Below, one piece after another: positions 22,936 through 33,077 of a stretch of DNA of 64,000 nt. Origin of the DNA: Megascapheus bottae (Eukaryota; Chordata; Mammalia; Rodentia; Geomyidae); the NCBI GenBank assembly GCA_024803745.1, contig JANJXV010000010.1, positions 29,685,525 to 29,749,524 of the forward strand. The letters run 5' to 3'. Made by a program: the position numbers and the translations under genes. Numbering within the stretch: the first letter of the stretch is position 1; each line of letters begins with the position of its first letter. Below the pieces are notes generated by a model that worked only from the letters and a program-made list of their open reading frames with translations, ran no database searches and was not told where the DNA came from.

Positions 22936-23289
22936 AAGTACATCCTGAGTTCTTTGGTCAATGAGCAAGTAATGTACCCCATATGATGACACAGATATTG
23001 ATACCCTAAGACTTTGTTATTTGGCATGTCTTCTCAGTAGACTGGATGTAACTAAGGCATTTTGATTCTTGATTTTGCTTTAACAAACTGTAGTATGTCA
23101 AATCCATAAGGGAACGTTAGAAATCAAGAAAGACATGTTTTGAATCCAGTCAAGGCAAAAGTTCTCAAGATCTTTTGCTGTACATCAGCCATCCTACTTC
23201 TACACGAAGCATAAGGAAGAGGTTTACAGTCCACAATGATCAAGATATATATGTAAGATCTTATTTGAAAAATAATTAAAGCAAACAGA

Positions 23290-23375
23290 GCTTGTGGAAT
23301 GGCTGAGGTGGCAGAGCACCTACCTAGCAAATAGAAATCCCTGAGTTCATATTCCAGCACCACTAAAAAGACATG
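23290..23375 (+). mobile_element. tRNA-derived SINE monomer (ID-related)
   Basis: TGGAATGGCTGAGGTGGCAG, then AGCACCTACCTAGCAAATAG and CCCTGAGTTCATATTCCAGC, follow the A-box/B-box layout of a tRNA-derived monomer and end in CACCACTAAAAAG. It lacks a Geo half. Confidence 0.65.
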
Positions 23376-23444
23376 AGTTAATAACAGAGTATCAAAGTAG
23401 TCTACCTTAGGATCCCTCCTGGTGCTTAAAGAAATGTTAATAAT

Positions 23445-23935
23445 GCCTGTGAGCCAATAACTAAATGACCAATTGATACATCGGATGTAAAGCCAAATTT
23501 ACTTCTAAACTTGCTTCCCAAATCGGCTACCATAATATATCTTCAAAATTTTACTGAAAGGGTCAGGAGGGGTTGGCACCTAACTTCTAAAGTATTGTAC
23601 ATGGATGAATTTAATAAAGCAATTGCTCCTTTGGAAATGGAAACAATTTTGCAAGCCTGCAGTTTACCACTTGCTGACAGAACAATAAAAAAACCCCATA
23701 AACTTGGAAAAAGAAACAAAGGCTTAAGATAGCAAACTTACAAGCACCCCCAAAATGACCATAAAAGTCCACCATGTGATTAGATAACCAGCTGTGGAAG
23801 AGTATGTATACAGTAGCAGCCTTTTCTCTTCTACCTGGGACTTCTCCTCCAGATTTTTACAATGCCCAGATTACACATTTGGCAATAAATAGATATGATG
23901 CCTGCCTGCAGAGCACAGATATAAACTGTCACATC
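23445..23935 (+). mobile_element. Possible solitary LTR
   Basis: The segment has an LTR-like layout: an AACAATAAAAAAACCCC block near 23680, CCATAAAAGTCC near 23759, a pyrimidine-rich run (CTTTTCTCTTCTACC) near 23820, and an AATAAA signal at about 23884 some 100 bases after the CATAAAAG block. No clear TG...CA ends, primer-binding site, internal region or target duplication is visible, so family and limits are guesses. The open frame at 23511-23732 shows no retroviral domain. Confidence 0.33.
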
Positions 23936-24355
23936 CCATGAAGTAGTGTATAGTTATTTGGTATTTTGAGAGTATATAGTTACATTGTCTTTTTCTTGGC
24001 CCACATGTTCATGAGGCTCCTATTGGTAAGATTCATGAAGTCACTGCTGTCTGCCAGGGAAAATCTCCCAACAATGTTAAAGAAGACAATGTTCTAATAC
24101 CCAGTGGTGAATTGAATGCAATAGGCTTGCCTGTTTGTGTAAAGAGCATAGGAAGCATTTTATGCATTTTAGTTTTCCTTGTCATTAACCTCTTCTGCAG
24201 GTGCTTCATTTTATGTAAATGTGTTTGTGAAGCTTAACTGCACAGAAGATGCGAGACAATTATTTTCAACTTGAGATTTGAGTACTTCTTTGTCATTTTG
24301 CCTCCTTCTTAAGGTTCAGGCATTAAATAGTCATTAAATATCTATACAATATTCA
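23936..24355. other. Unannotated intergenic DNA
   Basis: No repeat is recognised. The stretch around 24150-24290 has homeodomain- and POU-type strings (TTATGCATTTTAG, TTATGTAAATG) and would be a fair candidate for conserved non-coding DNA. Confidence 0.4.
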
Positions 24356-24530
24356 TTTATCATGCTAGCAAACACTCTAGCATTAGGCCATATTCCCAGC
24401 CCACTTTTGCCTTTTTTTTGAGTAGTTTAGTCACTTGGATTTTTCTCCCAGAGCTGACTTTGAACCATACTCCTCAGATCTCAGTTCCCTGAACAGCTAA
24501 GATTATAGGTGTGAGCCACCTGCCTCCCCA
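24356..24530 (-). mobile_element. ID-like monomer abutting a B1-like half
   Basis: At 24358-24400 the plus strand reads CATGCTAGCAAACACTCTAG and ATTCCCAGCCC, a reversed ID-type 5' region. After a T-rich linker, 24430-24530 carries a reversed B1 half (GAACCATACTCCTCAGATCT, AAGATTATAGGTGTGAGCCA). They may be two insertions and not one dimer. Confidence 0.65.
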
Positions 24531-25350
24531 ATTTATTTTATTATGTCTTTAAACAAAAAGGGCCCAGAAGGTCAGAATGATACATATTACTAATTTTGGC
24601 AACATGAGTTGCATATATCATCATGTTACCTTAGGTACATGAGTGCTAACTTATTTATGATCCACTTTCAAGATGGATATTTATCTTTGAAGGTTAAACC
24701 TGTTCATTTGCAAAGTGAGTATTCAAAATTCTTCATTTTGAACTGGTATTATCAAAATATCTTCAAACAATTTGTGACAGTGAAACTGGGAATAGAAAAC
24801 TGCTGGTAAAAAAAGAGTAAAAAAAAAAAAAAAACAAAAAACCTACTACAGCATTCATAGCTACTAGTTATAAAATGTCTCAGCAACAGCCAAGACCTAG
24901 ATTTTATTGTAAAAATCTTTCAAGTACACAATTGCAGAAACATTTATTTTAGTATTTTAATTAAGTCAATAAAAATAGACTAAAATAAAGATTAGAAAGC
25001 TGCTACTAATTGGAATTTATATAATGTAACCAACCAATAACATCAATTATTTGGAACATCCTGTGTCCCAAATCTTTTTTTACCATTGGTTTTATGAGCA
25101 TTGTATCACTAAATTCCAAAATGAGAGACTAAGAATGGAATCTCTCATGACCTCTGTTCAGTGAGGAGGAAACCAAGGCAAAAGCTGATTCTGTAACCCT
25201 CCAAAATCAATAACTAGCAAAGAACAGATTGGAAATGTGAACTTCAAGCTATCTCTAGAACTTATGGTAAATGCACTGTTAGGTGCATCTTCTGCAAAGC
25301 AAATGTAAACATGCTTAACATGGCGGCAGAAAAAGGCAATTTGAAGCTTT
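24531..25350. other. Unannotated AT-rich DNA
   Basis: I see no gene. A poly-A run lies at about 24819-24834, and no repeat attached to it can be named. Confidence 0.5.
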
Positions 25351-25457
25351 GTATTTTTTTTTGCCAGTCTTGGGCTTGAACTCAGGGCCTCGTCACGGTC
25401 CTTAGACACTTTTAACTCAAGGCTAGCACTCTACCACTTGGCTACACTCTAGACCTG
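25351..25457 (-). mobile_element. Geo/ID-like SINE right half
   Basis: The plus strand reads TTTGCCAGTCTTGGGCTTGA, ACTCAGGGCCTCGTCACGGT and CAAGGCTAGCACTCTACCAC, a reversed right module with the T-rich tail. No left half is recognised. Confidence 0.8.
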
Positions 25458-25742
25458 CGACATTAGAGATTTTCACAGAAATTTTATTAAGGACTTGTTG
25501 CCATTCTTCTATTTTTTGATAATGAAGAAAGCCATGCACAACACAGAAGTTGAGTTTTGTCAAAAATAAATTGATGTGAAACTCCAGTTCCTTCATTTAT
25601 TTAAAAATCTTTTTCCATTTTGCTTTCTCTTTTTATTTGTTTTACTCTTAGTGCTTTCCAGGAAAGCAGAAATGGAAGGAACTAATGCTTTCTCCATCAT
25701 GCTCACCACCAAAAAGCATTTGGTCTAGAAAAGGACTAAAGC

Positions 25743-25945
25743 AGACTAGGAATGTGATTTAGTGATAGAGTGCTTGCCTAGCATACATGAAGCCCTGGTT
25801 TGATTCCTCAGTACCACATAAACAGAAAAAGCCCAAAGTGGTGCTGTGGCTCAACTGATAGAGTGCTAGTCTTGAACAAAGGAAGCTCAGGGACAGTGCC
25901 CAGGGCTTGACTGGCAACAAAAATTTTAAAAAAGAAGAAAAAAAA
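25743..25945 (+). mobile_element. IDL-Geo dimeric SINE
   Basis: The left half (TTAGTGATAGAGTGCTTGCC, TGGTTTGATTCCTCAGTACC) is joined to a right half (AAAGTGGTGCTGTGGCTCAA, TAGAGTGCTAGTCTTGAACA) and an impure A-rich tail. A GACTAA-like string occurs on both sides but is too weak to call a TSD. Confidence 0.88.
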
Positions 25946-26145
25946 GGGAAAAAAGACTAAGGCTTTCAACTCATATGAGACAATCATGGTTATCTCTGTG
26001 GACTACTCAGCATCTTTGACATCTTCAGAATCTTAGCATCTTTTTGTGGCAAGCAAACTGCATTTGATGACATTGTTGGGATCTTAAATGATGTTGAGAA
26101 TTAAAATAATCACAGTAATGTGTATTTGTAGAAAATGAACATGGT

Positions 26146-26335
26146 GTGGCTGGGAGTTTGGACTAGTGGTAGAGTGCTTGTCTAGCATGCACCAAGCCCT
26201 GGGTTCGATTCCCTGGTACCACATACATAGAAAAAACTGGAAGTGGTGCTAGGGCTCAAGTGATAGAACACAAGCCTTGAGAAAGCACAAGGACAGTGCT
26301 CACGCCCTGAGTTCAAGTCCCAGGTCTGGCAAAAA
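26146..26335 (+). mobile_element. IDL-Geo dimeric SINE
   Basis: Both halves are complete: GGGAGTTTGGACTAGTGGTA, GGGTTCGATTCCCTGGTACC, then GGAAGTGGTGCTAGGGCTCA and an A tail. AAAATGAACATGGT (26132-26145) and AAAATGCACAAGGT (26336-26349) form a 14-bp TSD with two mismatches. Confidence 0.94.
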
Positions 26336-26954
26336 AAAATGCACAAGGTTAATCTGGATTCTGAAAGCCTTTCTATAGATCATGGACCACTCAATGAGTA
26401 TATCTTAAATATTTTCTATAAAAGGCATGATGAGAATTATAAGCAGAATACATAAAAATGAAGAATAGTTCATTAACCGTAAAGTACTTTGTTCTTGAAG
26501 GCAGTATAAAATGAAAACTTCTTGCAAGTAAAAGCTGACTTGCACATTCAATCATCATATTACACATGAGATTATCTGGTAAAGCATATACCATATGTTG
26601 ATATATCAGCTGTAGTTGATAAAAAGATTGATAACATGGTCATGTTACTGATGATAAATGCTTAGTTATTAAGCTCTTATAGGTCAAGTTCATTTCATGT
26701 TCATAAAAATTTTTTCCACGAGGCTATGGATCTTATTTATTAAAAAAAATATAGTTAAGGGCTTTCTGAAACTTACAGAAACTAGGTAATGGTAAGCTCG
26801 AGATTCCGGTCACTGTAATGGCACTGTTGCTTTGACAAAGAAATCCAACACCCTTAAGCACAATATATATTGATAATGAAGTGGGGGAGAGACCTTTGCA
26901 TATGGCAATAGAAAAATCATGAATTGAAGCTTGTGCTTTAAAAGAATTTTAGAA

Positions 26955-27144
26955 GGGCCAGGTATTTGTTCGAGTGGTAAGAGTGCTTGCCTAGCATACA
27001 TGAAGACCTGGGTTTGATTCCTCGGTACCACATACATAGAAAAAAGCTGAAAATAATACTGTTTCAAGTGGTAGAGTTCTAGCCTTGAGAAAGCCCAAGG
27101 ACAGTGCTCAGGCTCTGAGTTCAGCTCCCACGACTGGCAAAAAA
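26955..27144 (+). mobile_element. IDL-Geo dimeric SINE
   Basis: Both halves are present, with a diverged start of the Geo half (AAAATAATACTGTTTCAAGT). AAAAGAATTTTAGAA (26940-26954) and AAAAGAATTTTGGAG (27145-27159) form a 15-bp TSD with two mismatches. Confidence 0.94.
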
Positions 27145-27205
27145 AAAAGAATTTTGGAGGAAGAATAACATTTGGGTAGATGATATATAGAAAGTTACAC
27201 AAAGA

Positions 27206-27569
27206 ATGAGATATATCTCAGGCTCGGGGAACAGCAGATTAAAAGCATGGACTTGGGAACATGTCCACTGGCTTTCAAGAAGTAGTCTTTTGTCAGACCT
27301 GAATGAGAGAATGCTCAGCAAAAAGAACACAGTGAGCACCCATGAGTGTGTTTTGAGGCTGGTGTGTGGTATAATGTATGATAGATGAGATCGCTGGACT
27401 ACCACACTCTCAAACTTTTAAATACACAAATGTAGAATTATTTGTCCTCCTATCTATTTGGAAGGAGATGAACCAGGCAAAAACAGAAAACTAAGAAAAA
27501 TATCATTTGATAGTATAACTGAAACTTGATCCAATCTCATCAAAGGAATATTTCATTTGTTTGTTTGGT
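27206..27569. other. Short unannotated interval
   Basis: I see no gene or named repeat between the SINEs. Confidence 0.4.
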
Positions 27570-27655
27570 TTTGGTTTTGGTCCTGGGACTCAACATAGGA
27601 CATTGCAGTTGCTAGGCAAGAGCTTTGCTACTGAGCAATTTCCCAGCCCTTGCTT
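27570..27655 (-). mobile_element. ID-like tRNA-derived SINE monomer, old
   Basis: On the minus strand GGGCTGGGAAATTGCTCAGT, AGCAAAGCTCTTGCCTAGCA and a B-box-like ATGTTGAGTCCCAGG follow the ID order. A GTTTGGTTTTGG tract lies on its tail side. The IDL-Geo copy at 27665 is inserted at its 5' edge. Confidence 0.75.
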
Positions 27656-27664
27656 GGTATTTTT

Positions 27665-27860
27665 TTTTTTTTTGCTAGTCCTGGGCTTGAGCTCAGGGCT
27701 TGAGCACTGTCCTTGGACTTTCTCAAGGCTAGAGTTGTACCACTTGAGCCTCAGCACCACTTCTGGCTTTTTTCTATGTATGTGGTACCAAGGAATCGAA
27801 CCCAGGTCTTCGTGCATGCTAGGCAAGCACTTTAACCACTAAGCTAAACTCACGGCCCGG
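27665..27860 (-). mobile_element. IDL-Geo dimeric SINE, near-consensus
   Basis: Both halves are complete on the minus strand, with the pol III boxes intact and a poly-T (tail) run at 27661-27674. CCCTTGCTTGGTATTTTT at 27647-27664 and 27861-27878 is a perfect 18-bp TSD. Its sequence and duplication suggest a young insertion. Confidence 0.97.
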
Positions 27861-27878
27861 CCCTTGCTTGGTATTTTT

Positions 27879-28197
27879 AACAACCATTATATATTTGATC
27901 ATATACCAATAAACACTTACAAGGTGACTTGCTCCTGATTGGACCATGCATGAATCCAATCTCAACTTTGATATGATGTCTCTTCCCTTTGGCTTCTGAT
28001 AGTCTTGCCTTTGAACTCAATTGCAGGGTGATTTACCGACCTGTCTAGTTGTATACCCACCAGAAATTTGCTCCAAAATTTGTGTAAAAAGTTGATACTC
28101 GTTCATCCTCATGGATAAACTATATCTATCCTTGTTGCCAAAAGCTAAGGAAAATAAGAATCCATGACAAATCATTTCTTACAAATACACTTAAAAT
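27879..28197. other. Unannotated interval
   Basis: I see nothing that I can name. Confidence 0.4.
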
Positions 28198-28212
28198 TTA
28201 AATATAATTTTT

Positions 28213-28402
28213 TTTTGCCAGTCCTGGGCTTGAGCTCAGGGCCTGAGCACTGTCCTTGGACTTTCTCAAGATTAGAGCTCTACCACTTGAGCCTCAGCAC
28301 CACTTCTGGCTTTTTTCTATGTATGTGGTACCGAGGAATCGAACCCGGGTCTTCGTGCATGCTAGGCAAGCACTTTAACCACTAGGCCAAACTCCCGGCC
28401 CC
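28213..28402 (-). mobile_element. IDL-Geo dimeric SINE, near-consensus
   Basis: Complete minus-strand copy with AATCGAACCCGGGTCTTCGT (B box reversed) and an intact Geo half. TTAAATATAATTTTT (28198-28212) and TTAAATATAAATTTT (28403-28417) form the TSD. Confidence 0.96.
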
Positions 28403-28417
28403 TTAAATATAAATTTT

Positions 28418-29889
28418 AAGGGAAATAACTAATGTGATCCAAAATTAGTAAACCTAGTTATAGCTACAGATACACTCTCTCAATGTTGTAATATGGGTGA
28501 ATCTGTGAGGATAATATAGATACTATTATTAAGACAAAATTGCAGCATAGAAGGATTACATGACCTATATTATATTTCCAATTGTTTTCTAACCTTTCAA
28601 CTCTCTTAATATGAATACTCTTGTCTCAGTTACCACTTTTTTTCAATGTTTCATTCACATTTTGACATTTCTGTAATTAGAAGTTGCCCTATAGTTTCTG
28701 GGTACATTTAATAGTGTCATCTTTACTTTTCCATATCTGTTACTCAATGACAGCTCATCAGCACTGTCACCACAATCTTGCAAATATATCAACCAGTAAT
28801 TTCTTTTTTTTTTTTCCCAAATATTTCATTTAAAAAAAGCAGTAAGCAAGAGTAACAAAAATAACTATTTCTGAAAATAATGGAAAAATGTTTGTCTATT
28901 TGTTCATAAAGGTTATATACGTATCCATATAAAAACACCACTTATTCTCATAAAGACGCCTCTCTTTGCTCCCTAATTTTTTTCTCAAATGAAAGACACA
29001 TGTATGTTTAAGTAGGACTATGCACAAAATACAATCTAATCCAAGTACCTTCCAGTGAGCACATTTAATAAGGAGTATCCTAGTTCAAGTGTAATATTTC
29101 TCCATGAAAAGAATATGATGTACATTCAAAAATGCAACCTGGATTATAAATTAAAAGATAATGTTAGAGTAAAGAATTAGGATTTAGAATTATTTATTCA
29201 AAGCCAGGAAATACCACATGCCTTTCTGCTTGCCCAGCCTTGGCTATAAGTATTATTTCAGTTTGTGAATTATGAGATAGGTGACATTCAGACTGAACAC
29301 CATATCGGCTCCTATTATTTGAGAGTTGACCTGTACCCCCCCCAACACACACAAAGTTTATTCAAATTGCTCACTCCTCTGGTTTGAGGACATAATGTTG
29401 AAAACAACCTTTAATGTGAAGCGGCCTACCTAGCCTATTCAACCAGATTCAAAATGGTCACTATGGCAACAAAATTGCCAGTGTCTGACTCGGTGTACAC
29501 TGACACAAATGTGTTGACCATCCTGACACATTTTAGATGATTACCCAAAGTTAATTGGCATAAAATGTTTAATGCACAGAATTATTTTTATAAAATGAAG
29601 ATTTAAAATTTAAACCTAACAATTTCTCCCAACTTAAAAATATTGATGCATTTATATCTTCAGATTACTTAGTTACATTCTGTACTAAGTTGTATTCCCA
29701 ATGATTACTTGATCTCAAAATGTACCGATAAACAAAGTTCTGTACATATTCTAATATTTTCATAGAAAACATGAAATGTTCTATATTTCTTAGAGTAAAT
29801 ATGAGAGGCAACAATAGAATGGAAAGATCTTAAAAGACAGAAAAGATTCACTTTAACATATTACATATTTTTAATAAATGGCCTGATAA
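28418..29889. other. Repeat-poor AT-rich interval
   Basis: I see no gene or classifiable repeat over about 1.4 kb. A T-run lies at 28804-28815 and a short C-run at 29336-29343. Confidence 0.5.
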
Positions 29890-30343
29890 TTTTTTTCATA
29901 TATTTTTATTGTAATTAATAGAAGGGTTACATTATATTCACCAGATAGAAAACATTACTTCACAAACATTGATACCCTTTCTCATGTTTTGGTCCTCATT
30001 TCCCTCCTCCCACCCCCGCCCCTCATCTTGTTTTCCCACTTCCCTCTCCGACTTCAAATAACCAGATAAACATATATACAATATATCAGAAAACAAGGTA
30101 AAATGCTGTAACAATATGATATACCCAAGGGACAGCAAAAGAGATGAGAGATAACATAGGCTCAATGGTTTCCCTCATTTGTCATAATCAGTAGAAACCT
30201 TGGGCTCTCCTAGCAGAGATTTACAATAGAGCAAAACCTAGATACATATGGCTATACAGGATATAGAAAGGACCTCCAGGATATAGAAACAAAAGCCATA
30301 TAATGAATGATTGTTGTCCTCAATGTATTATGTTATCTCACAT
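29890..30343 (-). mobile_element. L1 3' end with 5' inversion (twin priming)
   Basis: The part at 29890-30160 is the L1 3' UTR on the minus strand (tail, GTAATTAATAGAAGGGTTAC, pyrimidine block, AGAGATGAGAGATAACATAG). At about 30160 the orientation flips: 30161-30343 carries the preceding L1 segment on the plus strand (GCTCAATGGTTTCCCTCATT to TTATGTTATCTCACATG). The two parts meet at nearly the same L1 position, overlapping by roughly 14 bases of consensus. This matches a twin-priming inversion. Flanking duplications are obscured by T-rich sequence. Confidence 0.93.
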
Positions 30344-30693
30344 GATTTTTTTTTAAATTAAATTACCTTTTCTTATTCTGAGTCATTCAGGTTAAAATGG
30401 CCAAACTGTTCAGCGGCTTTCACATAAATACTCAAAGACCAAGAATTCCATTTGAAAATGTACAAAGGTAATTTACAGCTAAATTAAAATAACTACCCTT
30501 AATAGCTGAAACAAACCAGAAGATTCTAAATTACTTACAATTAATTAAGCAAACTAACCACAATTCAAAAATTATATAGTTATAATAATAATTCATCCCT
30601 GGGAAGAGAAATATCCATCTGCTACTAACATTTAGATATTAGCTGCAATATCCATTTTCCTTTCTCATGTTATGTAACCAGGCCAAAGCTCAT
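30344..30693. other. Unannotated AT-rich spacer
   Basis: Sequence between two L1 3' ends. I see nothing that I can name. Confidence 0.4.
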
Positions 30694-30705
30694 TAAGAGT
30701 AAGGC

Positions 30706-31170
30706 AGGCTCAAAGGAACATAGGCTCAATGGTTTCCCTCCTCTGTCATAATCAGTAGAAACCTTGGGCTCTCCTAGCAGAGATTTATAATAGAACAAAA
30801 CCTAGATACATAAGGCCATACAGTATGACACTAAATGCAAGGACCTCCAGGATATAGAAACAAAAGCCATATAATGAGTGATTGTTGTCCTTAATGTACT
30901 ATGCTATCTCTCATCATTTTGCTGTCCCTTGGTTATTTCATATTGTTACAGTATTTCACTTTGTTATCTGATATATTGGATATATGTGTATTTGGTGATT
31001 TGAAATCGGATAGGGAATGGGGGGAAAACAAGATGAGGGATGGGAGTGGGAAGTGGGAAATAGAGACCAAGACATGAGGAAGGGTATCAATGTATGTAAA
31101 GTAATGCACCTTCTATCTGGTGAATATAATGTAACCCTTCTATTAATTACAATAAAAATATATAGGAAAA
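30706..31170 (+). mobile_element. 5'-truncated L1 3' end
   Basis: The copy holds the last few ORF2 codons (around AACATAGGCTCAATGGTTTC) and a complete 3' UTR ending in TATTAATTACAATAAAAATA. AAGAGTAAGGCA (30694-30705) and AAGAGTAAAGCA (31171-31182) form a 12-bp TSD with one mismatch. The variant block is GGTGAATATAATGTAACCC, unlike GGCAAATATCATGTAACCC in several other copies. Confidence 0.95.
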
Positions 31171-31182
31171 AAGAGTAAAGCA

Positions 31183-31370
31183 TGACCTGGAGTTTGGCCT
31201 AATGGTAGAGTGCTTGCCTAGCATGCACACTCCTGGGGTTCAATTCCTTGGCACCACACGCACAGAAAAAAGCCGAAAGTGGTGCTCTGTCTCAAGTGGT
31301 AGAACATTAACCTTGAGAAAAACCCAAGGCTCTGAGTTCAGGACTGCAGAAAATAAAAAGAAAGAAGGAG
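31183..31370 (+). mobile_element. IDL-Geo SINE inserted in an L1 TSD
   Basis: A somewhat diverged copy (CCTGGAGTTTGGCCTAATGG, GGTTCAATTCCTTGGCACCA, Geo half shortened near its 3' end). It starts immediately after the downstream TSD of the L1 at 30706. A third AGAGTAA-type string (AGAGTAAGTCA, 31371-31381) follows its A-rich tail. Confidence 0.9.
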
Positions 31371-31734
31371 AGAGTAAGTCACATATCCCTAAAAAAATTA
31401 TTTAATTGGAATTTCCAAAAGCATAATATATGATAAATAATGGGAAAAAAGAATTGAATACTTCATCTGTTAGAAGAAAAAGGCAATAACAGATGCCCTT
31501 TAATTGGCTTTATCACTGGCTCCACATATCAAAATGATTTTAAGCATCTTCAGTGAAATGTAATAAACCAACAATTAAATAAAAGGCTTTCTGCAACCAT
31601 CCAAAATAACAAGATAGTTCCAGTTCTCAAATTGGAAGTAATAAAACAAAAATTGAAAACATAAGGACAGGAGTTCCAAAAGTGGACATATCTTAATATG
31701 GAGCCCTGAGTTAAGTATATAACACCACACATGT

Positions 31735-31815
31735 ATGTATATGTATGTATACGCATATACATAAATACATAAAGCACATCTATATGTGTATATGTGTGTA
31801 TACCTGCATGTGTTT
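31735..31815. repeat. Degenerate TATG/TATA simple repeat
   Basis: An alternating pyrimidine-purine stretch rich in TATGTATG and TGTGTATA. The minus-strand frames over it are products of low complexity. Confidence 0.8.
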
Positions 31816-32358
31816 ATACACACTCAAAAATGTGCACAATATATAAATTACATGTTCTATACATTAAGATACTTCCACAATCTTAGTAATTTAAATAACT
31901 AAATGACCTTGGCAAAACTTTACCTGATTTAAACTGAATCAATCATATTACTGTAAACCATGTAGCTAATGACCTCTCCCTCTCCTGACATTATTGTTTT
32001 TATTTTAAGATATCTTCCCATTCATTTAGCCCAACACATAATGTGTACCAACAGTCACTATGTCCAGAATGGCATCTATAGGTACTGTGCTAATTTTCTG
32101 GAATGAAATATAAACATAATAAAACAATTGAACACATGGAGATAGTTTTCCAGCATCATGTGATGCTCAATTAAAACAGATTAAAAAAGCTTGGTGACAA
32201 ATGATTTTAAGAACAATTGGTTTTGAGATTGAAATTGGATATGAGAAGACCTTAAAGATTGCTTGCTATATTTTAAATACTATCTATAGAATAGATTTGG
32301 CATAGATATATACACACCATAAAATGAACACTTTAAAGGGCTTCATATCTAAAAATAC

Positions 32359-32371
32359 ATACACACACACA

Positions 32372-32420
<49 letters not shown>
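32359..32420. repeat. (CA)n microsatellite
   Basis: About 30 CA units with one AGACAC interruption near the start. No neighbouring SINE tail is recognised. Confidence 0.96.
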
Positions 32421-32421
<1 letters not shown>

Positions 32422-33029
32422 CACACAGACACACTCATTAGCCTATAGTCTAACATCAAATTCTACAGGCAGTCCCCAAATCAGCACCAAAGCTACTTAA
32501 ATACAAAGCATGGACCTTGTCTGTTTTTATAGCACAGACAAGTACAAAGCCCAGTGCCATGAGACATGTTTGTGAGTTCTGGATTAAGGGCATCAGCACC
32601 TAACATAAAAGCTGGAAGAAAGAGGCCTATGTGAGAAGGGGCATTCTGTCACCATTCGGTTATTCTAATATGATAAATGGTCTGCTTACATAGATTTAAA
32701 CACAAGAAAGTTAGACAAATGTCCCAGGGAATGTGCCCTTATAGCACAGAGTCATCGGCTAGAGGTATGACCATAAAACACAAATCATACAACCCCACGC
32801 CAGTAATCCCCAATTCACATTTTCACTTTTTGGCAACTGTTAGAAGAATCACGATATGTGATGCTGAATCTATCTCCAAACTCAGAGCTCTGCTCTCAGG
32901 ATCAAATGAAATGCAGTATGCAGAGTGCAGAGGATGCACGTGAGGCCCACGTGTGAATTAGACTGTGCTTGGGAATTAAACACTCTGTGAGGGAGTTCAG
33001 CTGACCAGTGTCTGATATGTGTTAACCGA

Positions 33030-33077
33030 ACATCTGGACAATTTCAGAGTACATCTGGACAATTTCAGAGTACATCT
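33030..33077. repeat. 21-bp tandem duplication
   Basis: ACATCTGGACAATTTCAGAG plus T occurs at 33030-33050 and again at 33051-33071 without a mismatch, followed by a third partial start ACATCT. The identity suggests a recent slippage or duplication event. Confidence 0.97.

Noticed and set aside
27561..27842. Recurring protein-like text of the type LGLSSGPEHCPWTFSRLELY in several places
   Set aside because: It looks like a protein family because it recurs at 6377, 27561, 28164 and 54511, but each is the antisense translation of an IDL-Geo SINE.
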